Part shown: positions 28,418 to 38,449 of the stretch, piece after piece
How positions within the stretch are numbered: the first letter of the stretch is position 1
Layout of the letters: the number at the start of each line of letters is the position of its first letter
Source: Xenorhabdus poinarii G6
Lineage (GTDB): Bacteria; Pseudomonadota; Gammaproteobacteria; Enterobacterales; Enterobacteriaceae
Assembly: GCF_000968175.1 (NCBI RefSeq)
Contig: NZ_FO704551.1
Coordinates: forward strand, 124,001 to 188,000
Direction of reading: 5' to 3'
Length of the DNA: 64,000 nucleotides
Made by a program: the position numbers and the translations under genes
Notes under the pieces: model-generated
Databases searched by the model: none
The model's input: the letters and a program-made list of their open reading frames with translations, nothing else
Told to the model about the DNA's origin: nothing

Positions 28418-29374
28418 ATGGCCGAACGTAAAACGGCATTGAAAGCACCAAGTAAAAATGGCGATATTATCTTCGGCGCGCTGGTTAGACTGGCGGCGTT
28501 GCTGACTTTATTTCTGTTGGGGGGCATTATCATTTCGTTGATCATCGCTTCCTGGCCGAGTATACAAAAATTTGGTTTTGCTTTTTTGTGGGGCAAAGAT
28601 TGGGATGCCCCCGCCGGCGTCTTTGGCGCATTAGTCCCGATTTATGGCACAGTCATGACCTCACTCATTGCCTTGATCATTGCGGTTCCGGTGAGTTTTG
28701 GCATCGCCTTGTTTCTGACTGAATTGGCACCGAATTGGTTGAAACGTCCGTTGGGTGTAGCGATTGAGTTATTGGCGGCGATCCCCAGTATTGTTTATGG
28801 CATGTGGGGGCTATTTGTTTTTGCGCCCTTGTTTGCGACCTATTTTCAGCAACCCGTTGGTGATGTGCTTTCCAGCATTCCCATTGTGGGCGAGTTATTT
28901 TCTGGTCCGGCGTTTGGCATCGGCATTCTGGCGGCGGGTGTCATTCTTGCCATCATGATCATCCCCTATATTGCCGCTGTCATGCGGGATGTATTTGAAC
29001 AGACCCCGGTAATGATGAAAGAGTCTGCCTATGGCATCGGTTGTACGACGTGGGAAGTGATTTGGCATATTGTCTTGCCTTATACCAAGAATGGTGTGAT
29101 CGGTGGCGTCATGTTAGGGCTTGGCCGGGCATTGGGAGAAACCATGGCGGTTACCTTTATTATTGGTAATACCTACCAACTGGATAGCTTGTCTCTGTAT
29201 ATGCCGGGGAACAGTATCACCTCTGCGTTGGCGAATGAATTTGCCGAAGCAGAATCGGGTCTGCATACCGCTGCATTAATGGAGTTGGGGCTGATTTTGT
29301 TTGTTATCACCTTTATTGTGTTGGCGTTATCAAAATGGATGATCATGCGCCTGGCAAAAAATGAGGGGCGTTGA
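28418..29374 (+). CDS. pstC: Phosphate ABC transporter permease PstC
   Basis: Inner-membrane permease subunit with six predicted helices. The ABC-contact EAA loop ([18 protein letters not shown]) and [11 protein letters not shown] are nearly identical to E. coli PstC. The start at 28418 (MAERKTAL) gives 318 residues against 319; an ATG at 28403 is also possible. It forms the channel together with PstA. Confidence 0.97.
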   Translation: MAERKTALKAPSKNGDIIFGALVRLAALLTLFLLGGIIISLIIASWPSIQKFGFAFLWGKDWDAPAGVFGALVPIYGTVMTSLIALIIAVPVSFGIALFLTELAPNWLKRPLGVAIELLAAIPSIVYGMWGLFVFAPLFATYFQQPVGDVLSSIPIVGELFSGPAFGIGILAAGVILAIMIIPYIAAVMRDVFEQTPVMMKESAYGIGCTTWEVIWHIVLPYTKNGVIGGVMLGLGRALGETMAVTFIIGNTYQLDSLSLYMPGNSITSALANEFAEAESGLHTAALMELGLILFVITFIVLALSKWMIMRLAKNEGR

Positions 29375-29375
29375 A

Positions 29376-30284
29376 ATGACAACGATCAATCATCAACCGT
29401 CACGGTTATCCGGTACAGTCAACGAAGCCGAGATGAAAAACCGCCTGCGTATGCAGTCATGGCGTCGTCAGAAAAATCGCGTGGCGTTGATGTTATCCAT
29501 GGCGACAATGGCATTCGGCTTATTCTGGCTAGGCTGGATTTTAATCTCCACCGTCACTAAAGGCATCGATGGGATGTCGCTGGCGTTGTTTACGGAAATG
29601 ACACCGCCCCCCAATACCGAAGGCGGTGGGCTGGCAAACGCGATTGTGGGGAGTGGCTTACTGATCTTCTGGGCAACGGCGTTTGGTACACCGCTGGGGA
29701 TGATGGCGGGGATTTATCTGGCGGAATATGGCCGCCGTTCATGGCTGGCAGAAATCATTCGCTTTATTAATGACATTTTGCTTTCAGCTCCGTCAATTGT
29801 GGTCGGTTTGTTTGTCTACACGGTGGTTGTGGTGAAAATGCAACATTTTTCCGGTTGGGCCGGGGTGATTGCCCTTGCGTTGTTGCAAATCCCCATCGTT
29901 ATTCGTACCACAGAGAATATGCTGAAACTGGTGCCAGATAACCTGCGCGAAGCTGCTTATGCCCTGGGAACACCAAAATGGAAAATGATCTCAGCCATTA
30001 CATTGAAAGCATCAATATCAGGCATCATGACCGGTATCTTGCTGGCCATTGCCCGTATCGCTGGTGAGACGGCGCCACTGTTGTTCACTTCGCTGTCTAA
30101 CCAATTCTGGAGTACCGACCTTAGCCAGCCAATTGCAAACTTGCCTGTCACGATTTTCAAATTTGCCATGAGTCCGTTTGCGGACTGGCAGCAGTTGGCC
30201 TGGGCGGGTGTCTTGCTAATCACGCTGTGCGTACTGTTAATCAACATTGTGGCGCGTGTGCTGTTTGCAAAGAAGAAGCACTAA
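29376..30284 (+). CDS. pstA: Phosphate ABC transporter permease PstA
   Basis: Second permease subunit of the phosphate importer, 302 residues. The EAA loop is in [18 protein letters not shown] and the following [13 protein letters not shown] is typical. The start at 29376 ([11 protein letters not shown]) has GAGGGG eight bases upstream and follows the pstC stop by one base, so translation is probably coupled. Confidence 0.96.
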   Translation: MTTINHQPSRLSGTVNEAEMKNRLRMQSWRRQKNRVALMLSMATMAFGLFWLGWILISTVTKGIDGMSLALFTEMTPPPNTEGGGLANAIVGSGLLIFWATAFGTPLGMMAGIYLAEYGRRSWLAEIIRFINDILLSAPSIVVGLFVYTVVVVKMQHFSGWAGVIALALLQIPIVIRTTENMLKLVPDNLREAAYALGTPKWKMISAITLKASISGIMTGILLAIARIAGETAPLLFTSLSNQFWSTDLSQPIANLPVTIFKFAMSPFADWQQLAWAGVLLITLCVLLINIVARVLFAKKKH

Positions 30285-30350
30285 TATTCTTTTAAATCAG
30301 CCATGCTTTGATGGCATGAAAGCATAAAGGGATTAAAGAGATAAATACTG

Positions 30351-31187
30351 ATGAATAAAGCGAATGATCTCGTCGTTAATCAAATGGCAGTCAATAAAAG
30401 CGCAGTAGATAAAGTCGCCGTGGAAAAAATAGCTGGCAGCAAAATACAGGTACGTGATTTGAATTTCTATTATGGCAAATTTCACGCCCTAAAAAATATT
30501 ACACTGGATATTGCACAAAATAAGGTCACGGCTTTCATTGGGCCATCGGGTTGTGGTAAATCCACATTGCTGCGTACTTTCAACAAAATGTATGAATTGT
30601 ACGGCGAACAGCGCGCGGAAGGGGACATTATTCTGGATGGCATCAATATCCTGACAGACCGGCAAGATGTGGCTTTGTTGCGCGCTAAAGTGGGTATGGT
30701 CTTCCAGAAGCCGACACCCTTTCCGATGTCGATTTACGACAATATTGCTTTTGGGGTACGTCTGTTTGAAAAACTGCCCCGCACAGAGATGGATGAGCGT
30801 GTCCAATGGGCGTTAACAAAAGCCGCCCTGTGGAATGAAACCAAAGATAAATTACATCAGAGTGGGTATAGCCTTTCTGGTGGTCAACAGCAACGCCTGT
30901 GTATCGCCCGCGGTATTGCTATTCGCCCGGAAGTTTTGTTGCTGGATGAACCTTGTTCGGCACTTGACCCGATTTCAACAGGGCGCATTGAAGAGTTGAT
31001 CAGTGAATTGAAATCAGAATATACCGTGGTGATTGTGACTCATAACATGCAACAGGCGGCTCGTTGTTCTGATTACACGGCATTTATGTACCTGGGTGAA
31101 CTGATTGAATTCAGCCCGACAGATCGATTGTTCACCACACCGAAAATGAAGCAGACCGAAGATTACATTACTGGCCGCTACGGTTGA
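30351..31187 (+). CDS. pstB: Phosphate ABC transporter ATPase PstB
   Basis: ATP-binding subunit, 278 residues. Walker A is GPSGCGKST (G64-T72), the signature [10 protein letters not shown] and Walker [13 protein letters not shown] are intact, and the protein closes with the family ending [12 protein letters not shown]. It is about 20 residues longer than E. coli PstB because of an N-terminal stretch with repeated alanine-valine-lysine units ([19 protein letters not shown]). Whether translation really begins at the first ATG is open, but it has AGAG at a fair distance. Confidence 0.97.
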   Translation: MNKANDLVVNQMAVNKSAVDKVAVEKIAGSKIQVRDLNFYYGKFHALKNITLDIAQNKVTAFIGPSGCGKSTLLRTFNKMYELYGEQRAEGDIILDGINILTDRQDVALLRAKVGMVFQKPTPFPMSIYDNIAFGVRLFEKLPRTEMDERVQWALTKAALWNETKDKLHQSGYSLSGGQQQRLCIARGIAIRPEVLLLDEPCSALDPISTGRIEELISELKSEYTVVIVTHNMQQAARCSDYTAFMYLGELIEFSPTDRLFTTPKMKQTEDYITGRYG

Positions 31188-31204
31188 TATGAGGATAGCA
31201 TAAG

Positions 31205-31921
31205 ATGGAAAATCTGAATCTCAGCAAACACATCTCCGGCCAGTTCACGGCCGAGCTGGAGCACATTCGCACAGAATTGATGACAATGGGCGGGCTGGTG
31301 GAAGAGCAGCTCAGTAAAGCCATTCTGGCGATGCACAATCAAGATGCAGTGTTAGCACAGCAAGTCATTGAAGATGATCAGAAGGTGAATATGATGGAGG
31401 TGGCGATTGATGAGGCTTGTGTTCGCATCATTGCAAAACGCCAGCCGACGGCCAGCGATCTGCGCCTGATCATGGTGATTTCAAAAACCATCGCCGAACT
31501 GGAGCGGATTGGTGATGTTGCTGATAAGATCTGTCAAACCGCGCTTGAAAAATTCTCACATCAACAGCAATCTTTGCTGGTCAGTTTAGAATCACTGGGA
31601 CACCATACTATCCAAATGTTGCATGATGTATTGGATGCCTTTGCCCGCATGGATCTGAAAGAAGCGATCCGCATTTACCATGAAGACAAAAAAGTGGATC
31701 AGGAATATGAGGGGATTGTCCGTCAACTTATGACTTACATGATGGAAGATCCGAGAACGATCCCGAATATCATGACTGCCCTTTTCTGTGCCCGCTCGAT
31801 TGAGCGCATTGGCGATCGTTGTCAAAATATCTGTGAATTTATTTTCTATTACGTTAAAGGGCAAGACTTCCGCCATATTGGTGGCGATAAGTTGGAAAAA
31901 TTGCTGACCCAAAAAGAATAA
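31205..31921 (+). CDS. phoU: Phosphate signalling regulator PhoU
   Basis: 238-residue all-helical protein with two PhoU repeats, each with the metal-binding type motif ([13 protein letters not shown] and [15 protein letters not shown]). With PstSCAB it keeps PhoR in the phosphatase state at high phosphate. It is the last gene of the operon, 17 bp after pstB, and is followed by a terminator. Confidence 0.97.
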   Translation: MENLNLSKHISGQFTAELEHIRTELMTMGGLVEEQLSKAILAMHNQDAVLAQQVIEDDQKVNMMEVAIDEACVRIIAKRQPTASDLRLIMVISKTIAELERIGDVADKICQTALEKFSHQQQSLLVSLESLGHHTIQMLHDVLDAFARMDLKEAIRIYHEDKKVDQEYEGIVRQLMTYMMEDPRTIPNIMTALFCARSIERIGDRCQNICEFIFYYVKGQDFRHIGGDKLEKLLTQKE

Positions 31922-31947
31922 TATCGCTGTTGTTTTTAATTACCTGA

Positions 31948-31982
31948 AACGCTGACTATTTTTCGCCAGCGTTCGCTTTTTT
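31948..31982 (+). terminator. Intrinsic terminator of the pst-phoU operon
   Basis: AACGCTG (31948-31954) pairs with CAGCGTT (31967-31973), followed within three bases by a run of six T. It lies 26 bp past the phoU stop. Confidence 0.75.
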
Positions 31983-32090
31983 ATATTCTTTATTGCTATA
32001 AACATAGTATTTTATATTATTTCAAGTGCTATGGCGAAATTGATAGCTTTTGTTGGTCATATAAAAATTGATAACTAACAGGGGTGTACA

Positions 32091-32939
32091 ATGAAAATTC
32101 GCAATAAATCTCGCATAGCAGTGGCCGTTTTGCTGAGTAGCCTGGCATGGGTTTCAGGTGTGGCAAAGGCGGATAAACTTGATGATATTAAAAAATCTGG
32201 CACGGTACGTATTGCGGTATTTGACAGTAACCCACCCTTTGGTTTTATCGATCCTCAGACGAAAAAATTGGCAGGCTATGATGTTGATATCGCTAATGCG
32301 ATTGCCAAGGATTTAGGGGTGAAATTAGAACTGCGCCCAACCAACCCGGCGAACCGAATTCCCCTGCTTGCTGCCAAGAAAATTGACTTAATCGCTGCGA
32401 ACTTCACGGTCACTGACGAACGTGCCAAACAAGTTGATTTCTCTATACCTTATTTCTCGACCGGCCAGAAATTTATTGCCCGCAAAGGTGTTTTAACTCA
32501 TCCAGACGATATTGCCAAACTGCGTATAGGTGCAGACAAAGGGACGGTGCAGGAAATTACCCTGCGTGAGCGTTACCCAACGGCTAAGGTGATCTCTTAT
32601 GACGATACACCACTGGCATTTGCGGCGCTGAGAAATGGTAATGTACAGGCAATCACGCAGGATGATGCGAAACTGGTTGGCTTGTTGGCAAACGTCCCCG
32701 AAGCGCAAAAAGCCGATTTTGAAATTTCCCCTTTCAGTATTACCCGTGAATATCAGGCGGTCGCGGCAACCAAAGGAGAAGGGCGGCTGATTGATGCGGT
32801 TAACCAGACGTTACTGCAATTAGAAAAAGAGGGTGAGGCTAACAAAATCTACAACCGTTGGTTTGGCCCGGAAACGCAGTCAGCCCAACCACGAGGTGAT
32901 TTTAAATTTGCGCCATTGGAGAGCCAGGCAAAACGGTAA
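32091..32939 (+). CDS. Polar amino-acid ABC transporter substrate-binding protein
   Basis: 282-residue periplasmic binding protein of the family 3 type. The signal peptide (about 1-27) ends in GVAKADKLDDI. The domain opens with VRIAVFDSNPPFGFID and contains LAGYDVDIANAIAKDLG and NFTVTDERAKQVDFS, which are typical of glutamate/aspartate/arginine-type receptors. The ligand is not decidable. It stands before two permease genes, separated from them by a hairpin with a T-run. Confidence 0.9.
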   Translation: MKIRNKSRIAVAVLLSSLAWVSGVAKADKLDDIKKSGTVRIAVFDSNPPFGFIDPQTKKLAGYDVDIANAIAKDLGVKLELRPTNPANRIPLLAAKKIDLIAANFTVTDERAKQVDFSIPYFSTGQKFIARKGVLTHPDDIAKLRIGADKGTVQEITLRERYPTAKVISYDDTPLAFAALRNGNVQAITQDDAKLVGLLANVPEAQKADFEISPFSITREYQAVAATKGEGRLIDAVNQTLLQLEKEGEANKIYNRWFGPETQSAQPRGDFKFAPLESQAKR

Positions 32940-32989
32940 TGTCGTCGTTTATGCTTAGCGCTTTGGTTTAAAAAACAAAGACTGAAATT

Positions 32990-33018
32990 AGCCCCGTTAT
33001 CTTGGGGCTTTGCTGTTT
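32990..33018 (+). terminator. Hairpin with T-run between binding protein and permease genes
   Basis: AGCCCC (32990-32995) pairs with GGGGCT (33004-33009), followed by TTGCTGTTTTTTT. It probably causes partial termination after the binding-protein gene, leaving a lower level of permease transcript. Confidence 0.65.
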
Positions 33019-33034
33019 TTTTATGCGGTGAATA

Positions 33035-33778
33035 ATGAATATGTTTGAGCAATTTATTACCGAGCACTTACTGGCTTCTGAATATCGACAATGGTTGTGG
33101 CAGGGGTTTCTGATCACCTTGTGGCTTTCGGCTTGCACGATTGTCTTTTCCACGTTGTTAGGCTTTTTGATTGCTGCGGCACGAGATAGCCAAATTAAGC
33201 CACTGCGCTGGCTGGTCACCGCTTATACCACGGTATTTCGTAATACGCCTTTACTGGTACAACTGTTTTTCTGGTATTTCGCATCCGGGCAAATGCTGCC
33301 ACAAGGGGTGATGATGTGGTTGAACACGCCCCACGATATCCTGATTTTGGGGCTGACACTGGGATGGCCATCTTTCGAGTTTCTGGCGGGATTGATAGGG
33401 CTTACCCTCTATTCAGCGCCATTTATTGCGGAGGAATTACGCGCAGGCATTCAGGGAATCGGACGTGGGCAGAAATATGCGGCTCATGCATTAGGCTTAA
33501 CGGGTTGGCAGGCCATGCGCCACGTCGTCTTACCACAGGCGCTGAAAATAGCGATGCCACCGCTGTTAGGGCAATACATGAATATCGTTAAAAATTCATC
33601 ACTAACCATGGCGATTGGGGTAGCAGAACTCTCCTACGCATCGCGTCAGGTGGAAACTCAAACCTTACAAACCTTTGAGGCATTTGGTGTCGCGACAGTA
33701 CTTTATATCGCCATTATTGCCGTGATGGAAGGTTGGGGACAGTGGCGTCAGCAGAGAACATTGGCAAGAGGGAATTAA
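33035..33778 (+). CDS. Polar amino-acid ABC transporter permease (first)
   Basis: 247-residue His/Glu/Gln/Arg-type permease. FRNTPLLVQLFFWYF and the EAA loop AAHALGLTGWQAMRHVVLPQAL with KNSSLTMAIGVAEL define the family. It lies one base before the second permease, so the two form a coupled pair and a heterodimeric channel. Confidence 0.92.
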   Translation: MNMFEQFITEHLLASEYRQWLWQGFLITLWLSACTIVFSTLLGFLIAAARDSQIKPLRWLVTAYTTVFRNTPLLVQLFFWYFASGQMLPQGVMMWLNTPHDILILGLTLGWPSFEFLAGLIGLTLYSAPFIAEELRAGIQGIGRGQKYAAHALGLTGWQAMRHVVLPQALKIAMPPLLGQYMNIVKNSSLTMAIGVAELSYASRQVETQTLQTFEAFGVATVLYIAIIAVMEGWGQWRQQRTLARGN

Positions 33779-33779
33779 T

Positions 33780-34514
33780 ATGGACTTTACCGTTATCGCA
33801 GAAAACTGGCGTTATTTGCTATTGGGTACTTTTCCTGATGGGCCGTTGGAAGGCGCGGTATTGACGTTGATCATCAGCATCATGGCGGGCGCTATCTCCA
33901 TTATATTAGGCACCTTAGGCGGCATTGCATTGGCAATGCTGCGTGGTTTTTGGGTTAATCTATTGGCGGCCGTGCTAGGTTTCTTCCGTGCTATTCCAGT
34001 TATTATGCTGATTTTCTGGACATATTTTTTGCTGCCCGTGGTATTGGGAATGGAAATACCTGAAATAACGACCGTCGTTTGTGCACTGGCATTGATTACT
34101 TCGGCTTATTTGGCTCATGGCGTTAAAGCGGGCATTCTGGCAATGGGTGAGGGTCAATGGCGGGCGGGACTCTCTCTTGGATTTAATCGCTGGGAAGTGC
34201 TTTGGTACATCGTTTTACCACAGGCACTGCGTATGATGGTGCCCTCATTCATCAATCAATGGATTGCATTAATTAAAGATACATCATTGGCTTATATTGT
34301 CGGTGTCGCGGAGCTGTCATTTTTGGCGACTCAGGTGAATAACCGCAGCATGGTTTATCCGATGGAAGTTTTTTTATTTGTTGCGCTGGTTTATTTTGTG
34401 ATGTGTTTATCACTGGAGTTGACGGCAAATTATATTGCGCGCCGTTTCTCGATAAGGCGTGAAAAAATAGCGCATAAAATAGCGTCGCCCAATGAATATG
34501 CCCAACAATCATAA
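33780..34514 (+). CDS. Polar amino-acid ABC transporter permease (second)
   Basis: 244-residue partner permease with RAIPVIMLIFWTYFLLP, the EAA loop (AGLSLGFNRWEVLWYIVLPQAL) and IKDTSLAYIVGVAELSF. The usual fourth gene of such a cluster, the ATPase, is absent: the next gene is adeP under its own operator. The complex must use an ATPase encoded elsewhere. Confidence 0.92.
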   Translation: MDFTVIAENWRYLLLGTFPDGPLEGAVLTLIISIMAGAISIILGTLGGIALAMLRGFWVNLLAAVLGFFRAIPVIMLIFWTYFLLPVVLGMEIPEITTVVCALALITSAYLAHGVKAGILAMGEGQWRAGLSLGFNRWEVLWYIVLPQALRMMVPSFINQWIALIKDTSLAYIVGVAELSFLATQVNNRSMVYPMEVFLFVALVYFVMCLSLELTANYIARRFSIRREKIAHKIASPNEYAQQS

Positions 34515-34541
34515 TGTTATTTAACTCGTTGATTATACGCA

Positions 34542-34557
34542 TCGCAAACGTTTTCTT
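34542..34557. promoter_or_regulatory. PurR-box-like operator before adeP
   Basis: TCGCAAACGTTTTCTT fits the PurR consensus ANGCAANCGNTTNCNT at all but the first fixed position, 83-98 bp upstream of the adeP start. Purine repression of an adenine permease is biologically sensible. Confidence 0.7.
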
Positions 34558-34639
34558 TTTTGTCCTTCCAGGGTAACGATTTATAGGGGTTTCCTGTAGG
34601 ATAGGTCGAAAACTTTGCTTTTTGGGGAAATCACATTAC

Positions 34640-35977
34640 ATGAGCACAATAACTCCTGGTCCTAACCATCGTCAGGGCTTGCTTCAGCGTGTGTTTAAGT
34701 TAGCGGAACATGGTACGACGGTGCGTACTGAAATGATTGCCGGGCTGACGACGTTTCTGACAATGGTGTATATCGTCTTTGTTAACCCGCAAATTCTGGC
34801 CGTTGCCGGTATGGATATTAAAGCGGTATTCGTCACAACGTGTCTTATCGCCGCGGCAGGCAGCATGATGATGGGATTGATAGCGAATCTGCCGGTTGCG
34901 GTTGCACCCGCAATGGGATTGAATGCATTTTTTGCCTTTGTCGTGGTTGGTGCAATGGGCATTTCATGGCAGGTCGCCATGGGCGCTATTTTCTGGGGCG
35001 CGGTGGGATTGTTGATCTTGACGCTCTTTCGTGTCCGTTACTGGATGATCGCCAATATACCCTTGAGCCTGCGCGTGGGTATCACCAGCGGTATTGGCTT
35101 GTTCATCGCCATGATGGGGCTGAAAAATGCGGGCATGATCGTGCCTAATCCCGATACGATTGTCTCTATTGGCAACGTTGCTTCGCATCATGTTTTATTG
35201 GGCACATTGGGCTTTTTCATTATCGCCATTTTAGCGGCGCGCAATTTCCACGCGGCCGTATTGATTTCTATCATCGTGACAACCGTCATCGGTTTTATGA
35301 TGGGATATGTGGAATATCACGGTATCTTTGACTTGCCGCCGAGTGTGATGAGCGTGGTGGGTAACGTTGATGTCAAGGGCGCGCTGGATATCGCTTTGGC
35401 CGGCGTTATTTTCTCGTTCATGCTGGTCAACTTGTTTGATTCTTCCGGTACATTAATTGGCGTGACGGATAAAGCCGGTATTGCAGACCATCGTGGTAAA
35501 TTCCCGCGCATGAAACAAGCGCTGTACGTGGATAGTATCAGCTCGGTGGCAGGATCTTACATTGGGACGTCTTCGGTGACCGCCTATATTGAAAGTTCGT
35601 CAGGGGTTTCTGTTGGGGGGCGTACAGGCTTGACGGCGGTTGTCGTTGGGATGTTGTTCTTGCTGGTGATGTTTCTCTCTCCACTGGCAAGTATGGTGCC
35701 TGCCTACGCGACTGCGGGTGCTTTGGTCTATGTTGGCGTGTTGATGACATCCAGCCTGACACGGGTGAAATGGGATGATCTGACCGAATCCGTTCCGGCA
35801 TTTATCACCGCAGTGATGATGCCATTTAGTTTCTCTATTACCGAAGGTATTGCACTGGGTTTTATGGCTTATTGCGCCATGAAACTGGGCACCGGCAAAT
35901 GGCGTGAAGTAAGCCCGTGTGTGCTTGTTGTGACGTTATTGTTTATCTTGAAAATGGCGTTTGTCGATACCCACTGA
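34640..35977 (+). CDS. adeP: Adenine permease AdeP (NCS2/AzgA family)
   Basis: 445-residue proton-coupled adenine importer with 12-14 hydrophobic segments, almost collinear with E. coli AdeP (formerly YieG). Family strings include GLTTFLTMVYIVFVNP, APAMGLNAFFAF, LFDSSGTLIGVTDKAG and GTSSVTAYIESSSGV. The ATG at 34640 (MSTITPGP) is chosen over one six codons upstream by length. It lies near pstSCAB-phoU as in E. coli and is followed by a strong terminator. Confidence 0.95.
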   Translation: MSTITPGPNHRQGLLQRVFKLAEHGTTVRTEMIAGLTTFLTMVYIVFVNPQILAVAGMDIKAVFVTTCLIAAAGSMMMGLIANLPVAVAPAMGLNAFFAFVVVGAMGISWQVAMGAIFWGAVGLLILTLFRVRYWMIANIPLSLRVGITSGIGLFIAMMGLKNAGMIVPNPDTIVSIGNVASHHVLLGTLGFFIIAILAARNFHAAVLISIIVTTVIGFMMGYVEYHGIFDLPPSVMSVVGNVDVKGALDIALAGVIFSFMLVNLFDSSGTLIGVTDKAGIADHRGKFPRMKQALYVDSISSVAGSYIGTSSVTAYIESSSGVSVGGRTGLTAVVVGMLFLLVMFLSPLASMVPAYATAGALVYVGVLMTSSLTRVKWDDLTESVPAFITAVMMPFSFSITEGIALGFMAYCAMKLGTGKWREVSPCVLVVTLLFILKMAFVDTH

Positions 35978-36017
35978 TCCCATTCAGGTATTGATCAATT
36001 TGACGGTGTGATATCAG

Positions 36018-36051
36018 AAAAGCCTGACAGGGTGTTTGTGTCAGGCTTTTT
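36018..36051. terminator. Bidirectional terminator between adeP and the glycosyltransferase gene
   Basis: AAAAGCCTGACA (36018-36029) pairs perfectly with TGTCAGGCTTTT (36039-36050) around a 9-base loop. A-run and T-run on either side serve both convergent genes. Confidence 0.88.
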
Positions 36052-36083
36052 GTTGCCAGAAGAGCCGAAAGGGGCATCGATTA

Positions 36084-37562
36084 TTACGTCCGCCTGGGGG
36101 CGATAAAACCAATGCAGATGGTTTCCAACTCAGCACCTGGATGTGCCTGGAAGGTGAATTCTTCTTTGTGGCTGAGCATTAATGAAGGCCATTGTGCAAA
36201 CGTTTGTTGGAAATTTTCCGCTGTGCACGCTTTTCCCCTCCCATCCACGAGCAATGCACCATGTTCTAAGATCTCGCTTTCTTTGAGCGCGCGGTTATAG
36301 ATATTGGGCGGGGTATTGTTCTCTAATGTCCAACGTTGTATCGTTTCCGGGCGATAGTGGCTATAAAATGTCAGCCATTGATGCAGATAGTCTTCACCAA
36401 CAAAACGCAGTGGTGTTGAATACAGTTCGTTCCAGCGTTGATCCAGTTGACAGGCAAAGGTTTTTATACCCACAAATTTTTGCCCGGCATTACGGACATT
36501 GCCCAGCATCACACTGATATAACCGAGCAACACGAAAGCACCCAATACGGTGAGCCCCAGTAATGTGCCTCGCAGGGATTTGTTGGGGAATACCGTTATC
36601 GATCCGACCAATAATGCGGGTGAAACGGACATAAAAGGTTGTAACCATTCGGTCATGCGCCCGCCCTGATTGAAAGAAAACCAACCGTAAATGATGAATA
36701 GTGGTAGCAGGATCACGCTATTGACCAGCGCATTGGATTGCTGTTTTGGCCAACCAATCCGTCCACCGAGCAGATAAATAAGGCCGCTGACAATGATTAA
36801 CGGATAGAACACGGACAGTACGGCACGTGTGGTATGTAGATTAAAGCCTTTCTGAATTTGGGAATCGACCCACTTAAACGCGGCGAAGTCGTTATGTAAT
36901 AGCCACCAAAAGTTCGGTAGCACCAAGGCGAGCCAGATGGCAATGGCGAGATAAAACAGAGGCTCCCGATAGTGGCGGCGTACTTTGGGGACGAACAGGG
37001 AAAGCAAAAAGACAGCGCCGACGATGGCAAGCGAAGAATACTTTCCCATCGTTGCTAGCCCGATGGTTAGGGCGAACGCCAGCCACCATTTGGGATGATC
37101 GTCAATGGCTCGCAGGAAAAACAGCAATGACCACGGCCAGAGCATAACCAAAAGATAATTATCATTATAAGGAATGATGTCAAAATTGATGATACCGGAT
37201 AGGTTCAATGTCAGCATGGCAAGCCAGGCGAGTACAACTTTACCGGTCAATCGGAAAGCCAGTTGCCAAACGCCGAGCATACCGATGGCAATGGCGACAA
37301 AGTGGATGAAGTACCAATAAAAACTAAGAGAAAGGGCGCTGATCGCAATCGCGGGCAGCATCATGACGCCCACTAGCCATGGGTTTTTCGGTGATCCCCA
37401 TTCTCCATTCATACCCCAGTTCAAGGCTTCTACGGCATCATAAGGAACGGTCGGATCGAGAATGTAGCTCGTGATTATCCATAAAACAGCATAGCCAGTG
37501 ACCCAAAGATACAATGGCATGCGATAAGACGAAGTATCAAAAAAGCGCATGGTGGTGATCAT
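36084..37562 (-). CDS. ArnT/PMT-like membrane glycosyltransferase
   Basis: 492-residue membrane protein of the dolichyl-phosphate-mannose mannosyltransferase superfamily (GT39/GT83-like). A short cytoplasmic N terminus is followed by about 10-12 hydrophobic helices, with the acidic loop DPTVPYDAVEALNWGMNGEWG after the first helix; in this superfamily that loop holds the catalytic acidic residue. The C-terminal 100 residues are a soluble periplasmic domain. By analogy it would transfer a lipid-linked sugar to an envelope glycolipid; donor and acceptor are unknown. The start could also be at 37550. Confidence 0.75.
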   Translation of the reverse strand: MITTMRFFDTSSYRMPLYLWVTGYAVLWIITSYILDPTVPYDAVEALNWGMNGEWGSPKNPWLVGVMMLPAIAISALSLSFYWYFIHFVAIAIGMLGVWQLAFRLTGKVVLAWLAMLTLNLSGIINFDIIPYNDNYLLVMLWPWSLLFFLRAIDDHPKWWLAFALTIGLATMGKYSSLAIVGAVFLLSLFVPKVRRHYREPLFYLAIAIWLALVLPNFWWLLHNDFAAFKWVDSQIQKGFNLHTTRAVLSVFYPLIIVSGLIYLLGGRIGWPKQQSNALVNSVILLPLFIIYGWFSFNQGGRMTEWLQPFMSVSPALLVGSITVFPNKSLRGTLLGLTVLGAFVLLGYISVMLGNVRNAGQKFVGIKTFACQLDQRWNELYSTPLRFVGEDYLHQWLTFYSHYRPETIQRWTLENNTPPNIYNRALKESEILEHGALLVDGRGKACTAENFQQTFAQWPSLMLSHKEEFTFQAHPGAELETICIGFIAPRRT

Positions 37563-37691
37563 ATTATTTGAGTTAACTTGACCTAGAATAGTAGTCTAAT
37601 TTTGAACGATCAGTGAATGGCATTGGATGTTGAAGGTCGTTTCTGTTAGATTTCGCCGAAAATGTCTTGATTAAAGTGAGTTGAGTCACAA

Positions 37692-38216
37692 ATGATGAGC
37701 CAGGTAAAGAGAAAATCACCAGCGAAGCCTTCTGCTGGTCAGCAAAAAAGGAAAAGTCGCGCAGAATTGGATGCAGAAGGGCGCGAGCGTAAACGCCAGA
37801 AAAAACGCCGTGGTAACCCCACTGGCAGTCGCAGTAGCGAGAATGGCGGCAATAAAAAGCGTCCCGCCGTCAGGCAGGAAAAAGATCCGCGCATTGGCAG
37901 TAAAGTGCCAGTTGCGCTGATTGTCGGTGAAAAGGCGGCAACCGTGAAACCCGCACTGAAGCCCGCAGTAGAAAAACCACAGCCTCGCCTGTCACCGCAG
38001 GAAGAGCTGGCAATGCTGGAGAATGATGAACGGTTGGATAGCTTGCTGGCACGTCTTGAACAAGGGGAAAAACTGTCTCAGGAAGATAACCTTTATGTCG
38101 ATAATACGCTGGATCGCATTGATGCGTTGATGGAAGCGCTGGGCATCAATCTGGAAGAAGAAGACAGTGAAAAAGAGCCACAAGAAGATATCATGCAGCT
38201 GTTGAAGGGGAATTAA
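37692..38216 (+). CDS. yihI: Der GTPase-activating protein YihI
   Basis: 174-residue activator of the ribosome-assembly GTPase Der. It has a very basic, disordered N terminus ([20 protein letters not shown] and [10 protein letters not shown]) and a C-terminal acidic helical region ([35 protein letters not shown]). Order yihI-hemN-glnG-glnL-glnA equals that of E. coli. The start may be one codon further in (37695). Confidence 0.92.
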   Translation: MMSQVKRKSPAKPSAGQQKRKSRAELDAEGRERKRQKKRRGNPTGSRSSENGGNKKRPAVRQEKDPRIGSKVPVALIVGEKAATVKPALKPAVEKPQPRLSPQEELAMLENDERLDSLLARLEQGEKLSQEDNLYVDNTLDRIDALMEALGINLEEEDSEKEPQEDIMQLLKGN

Positions 38217-38290
38217 TACCTTCATCAATAACGTGTTATCGTAAAAGGCGGATTCATTCTGATAACCACAATACTCATAATGACGGTATT

Positions 38291-38329
38291 AATAACCACA
38301 ATATTAGTATGTTATTTATTGTGGTTATT
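38291..38329. repeat. Perfect 13-bp inverted repeat upstream of hemN
   Basis: AATAACCACAATA (38291-38303) and TATTGTGGTTATT (38317-38329) form a hairpin with a 13-base loop. A direct copy of the left arm (ATAACCACAATA) also sits at 38262-38273. No T-run follows. It could be the yihI transcript end or a regulator site for hemN. Confidence 0.55.
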
Positions 38330-38449
38330 GGGTAAACTAGGGCGGCTATCACGACGCAAACGTCGGTTACGCAGTGTCATCATGGCACGACATTTGACTG
38401 CCACAAAAATGCTAGGTTTTGGTGGGCGAAATCCGCGGAAGGAATAAGC

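Noticed and set aside
34501..34640. Adenine/guanine riboswitch before adeP
   Set aside because: No purine-riboswitch core was recognised, and a PurR-like operator explains the region.
37563..37691. CsrC small RNA next to yihI, as in E. coli
   Set aside because: The gap is only about 130 bp and shows no series of GGA hairpin loops.
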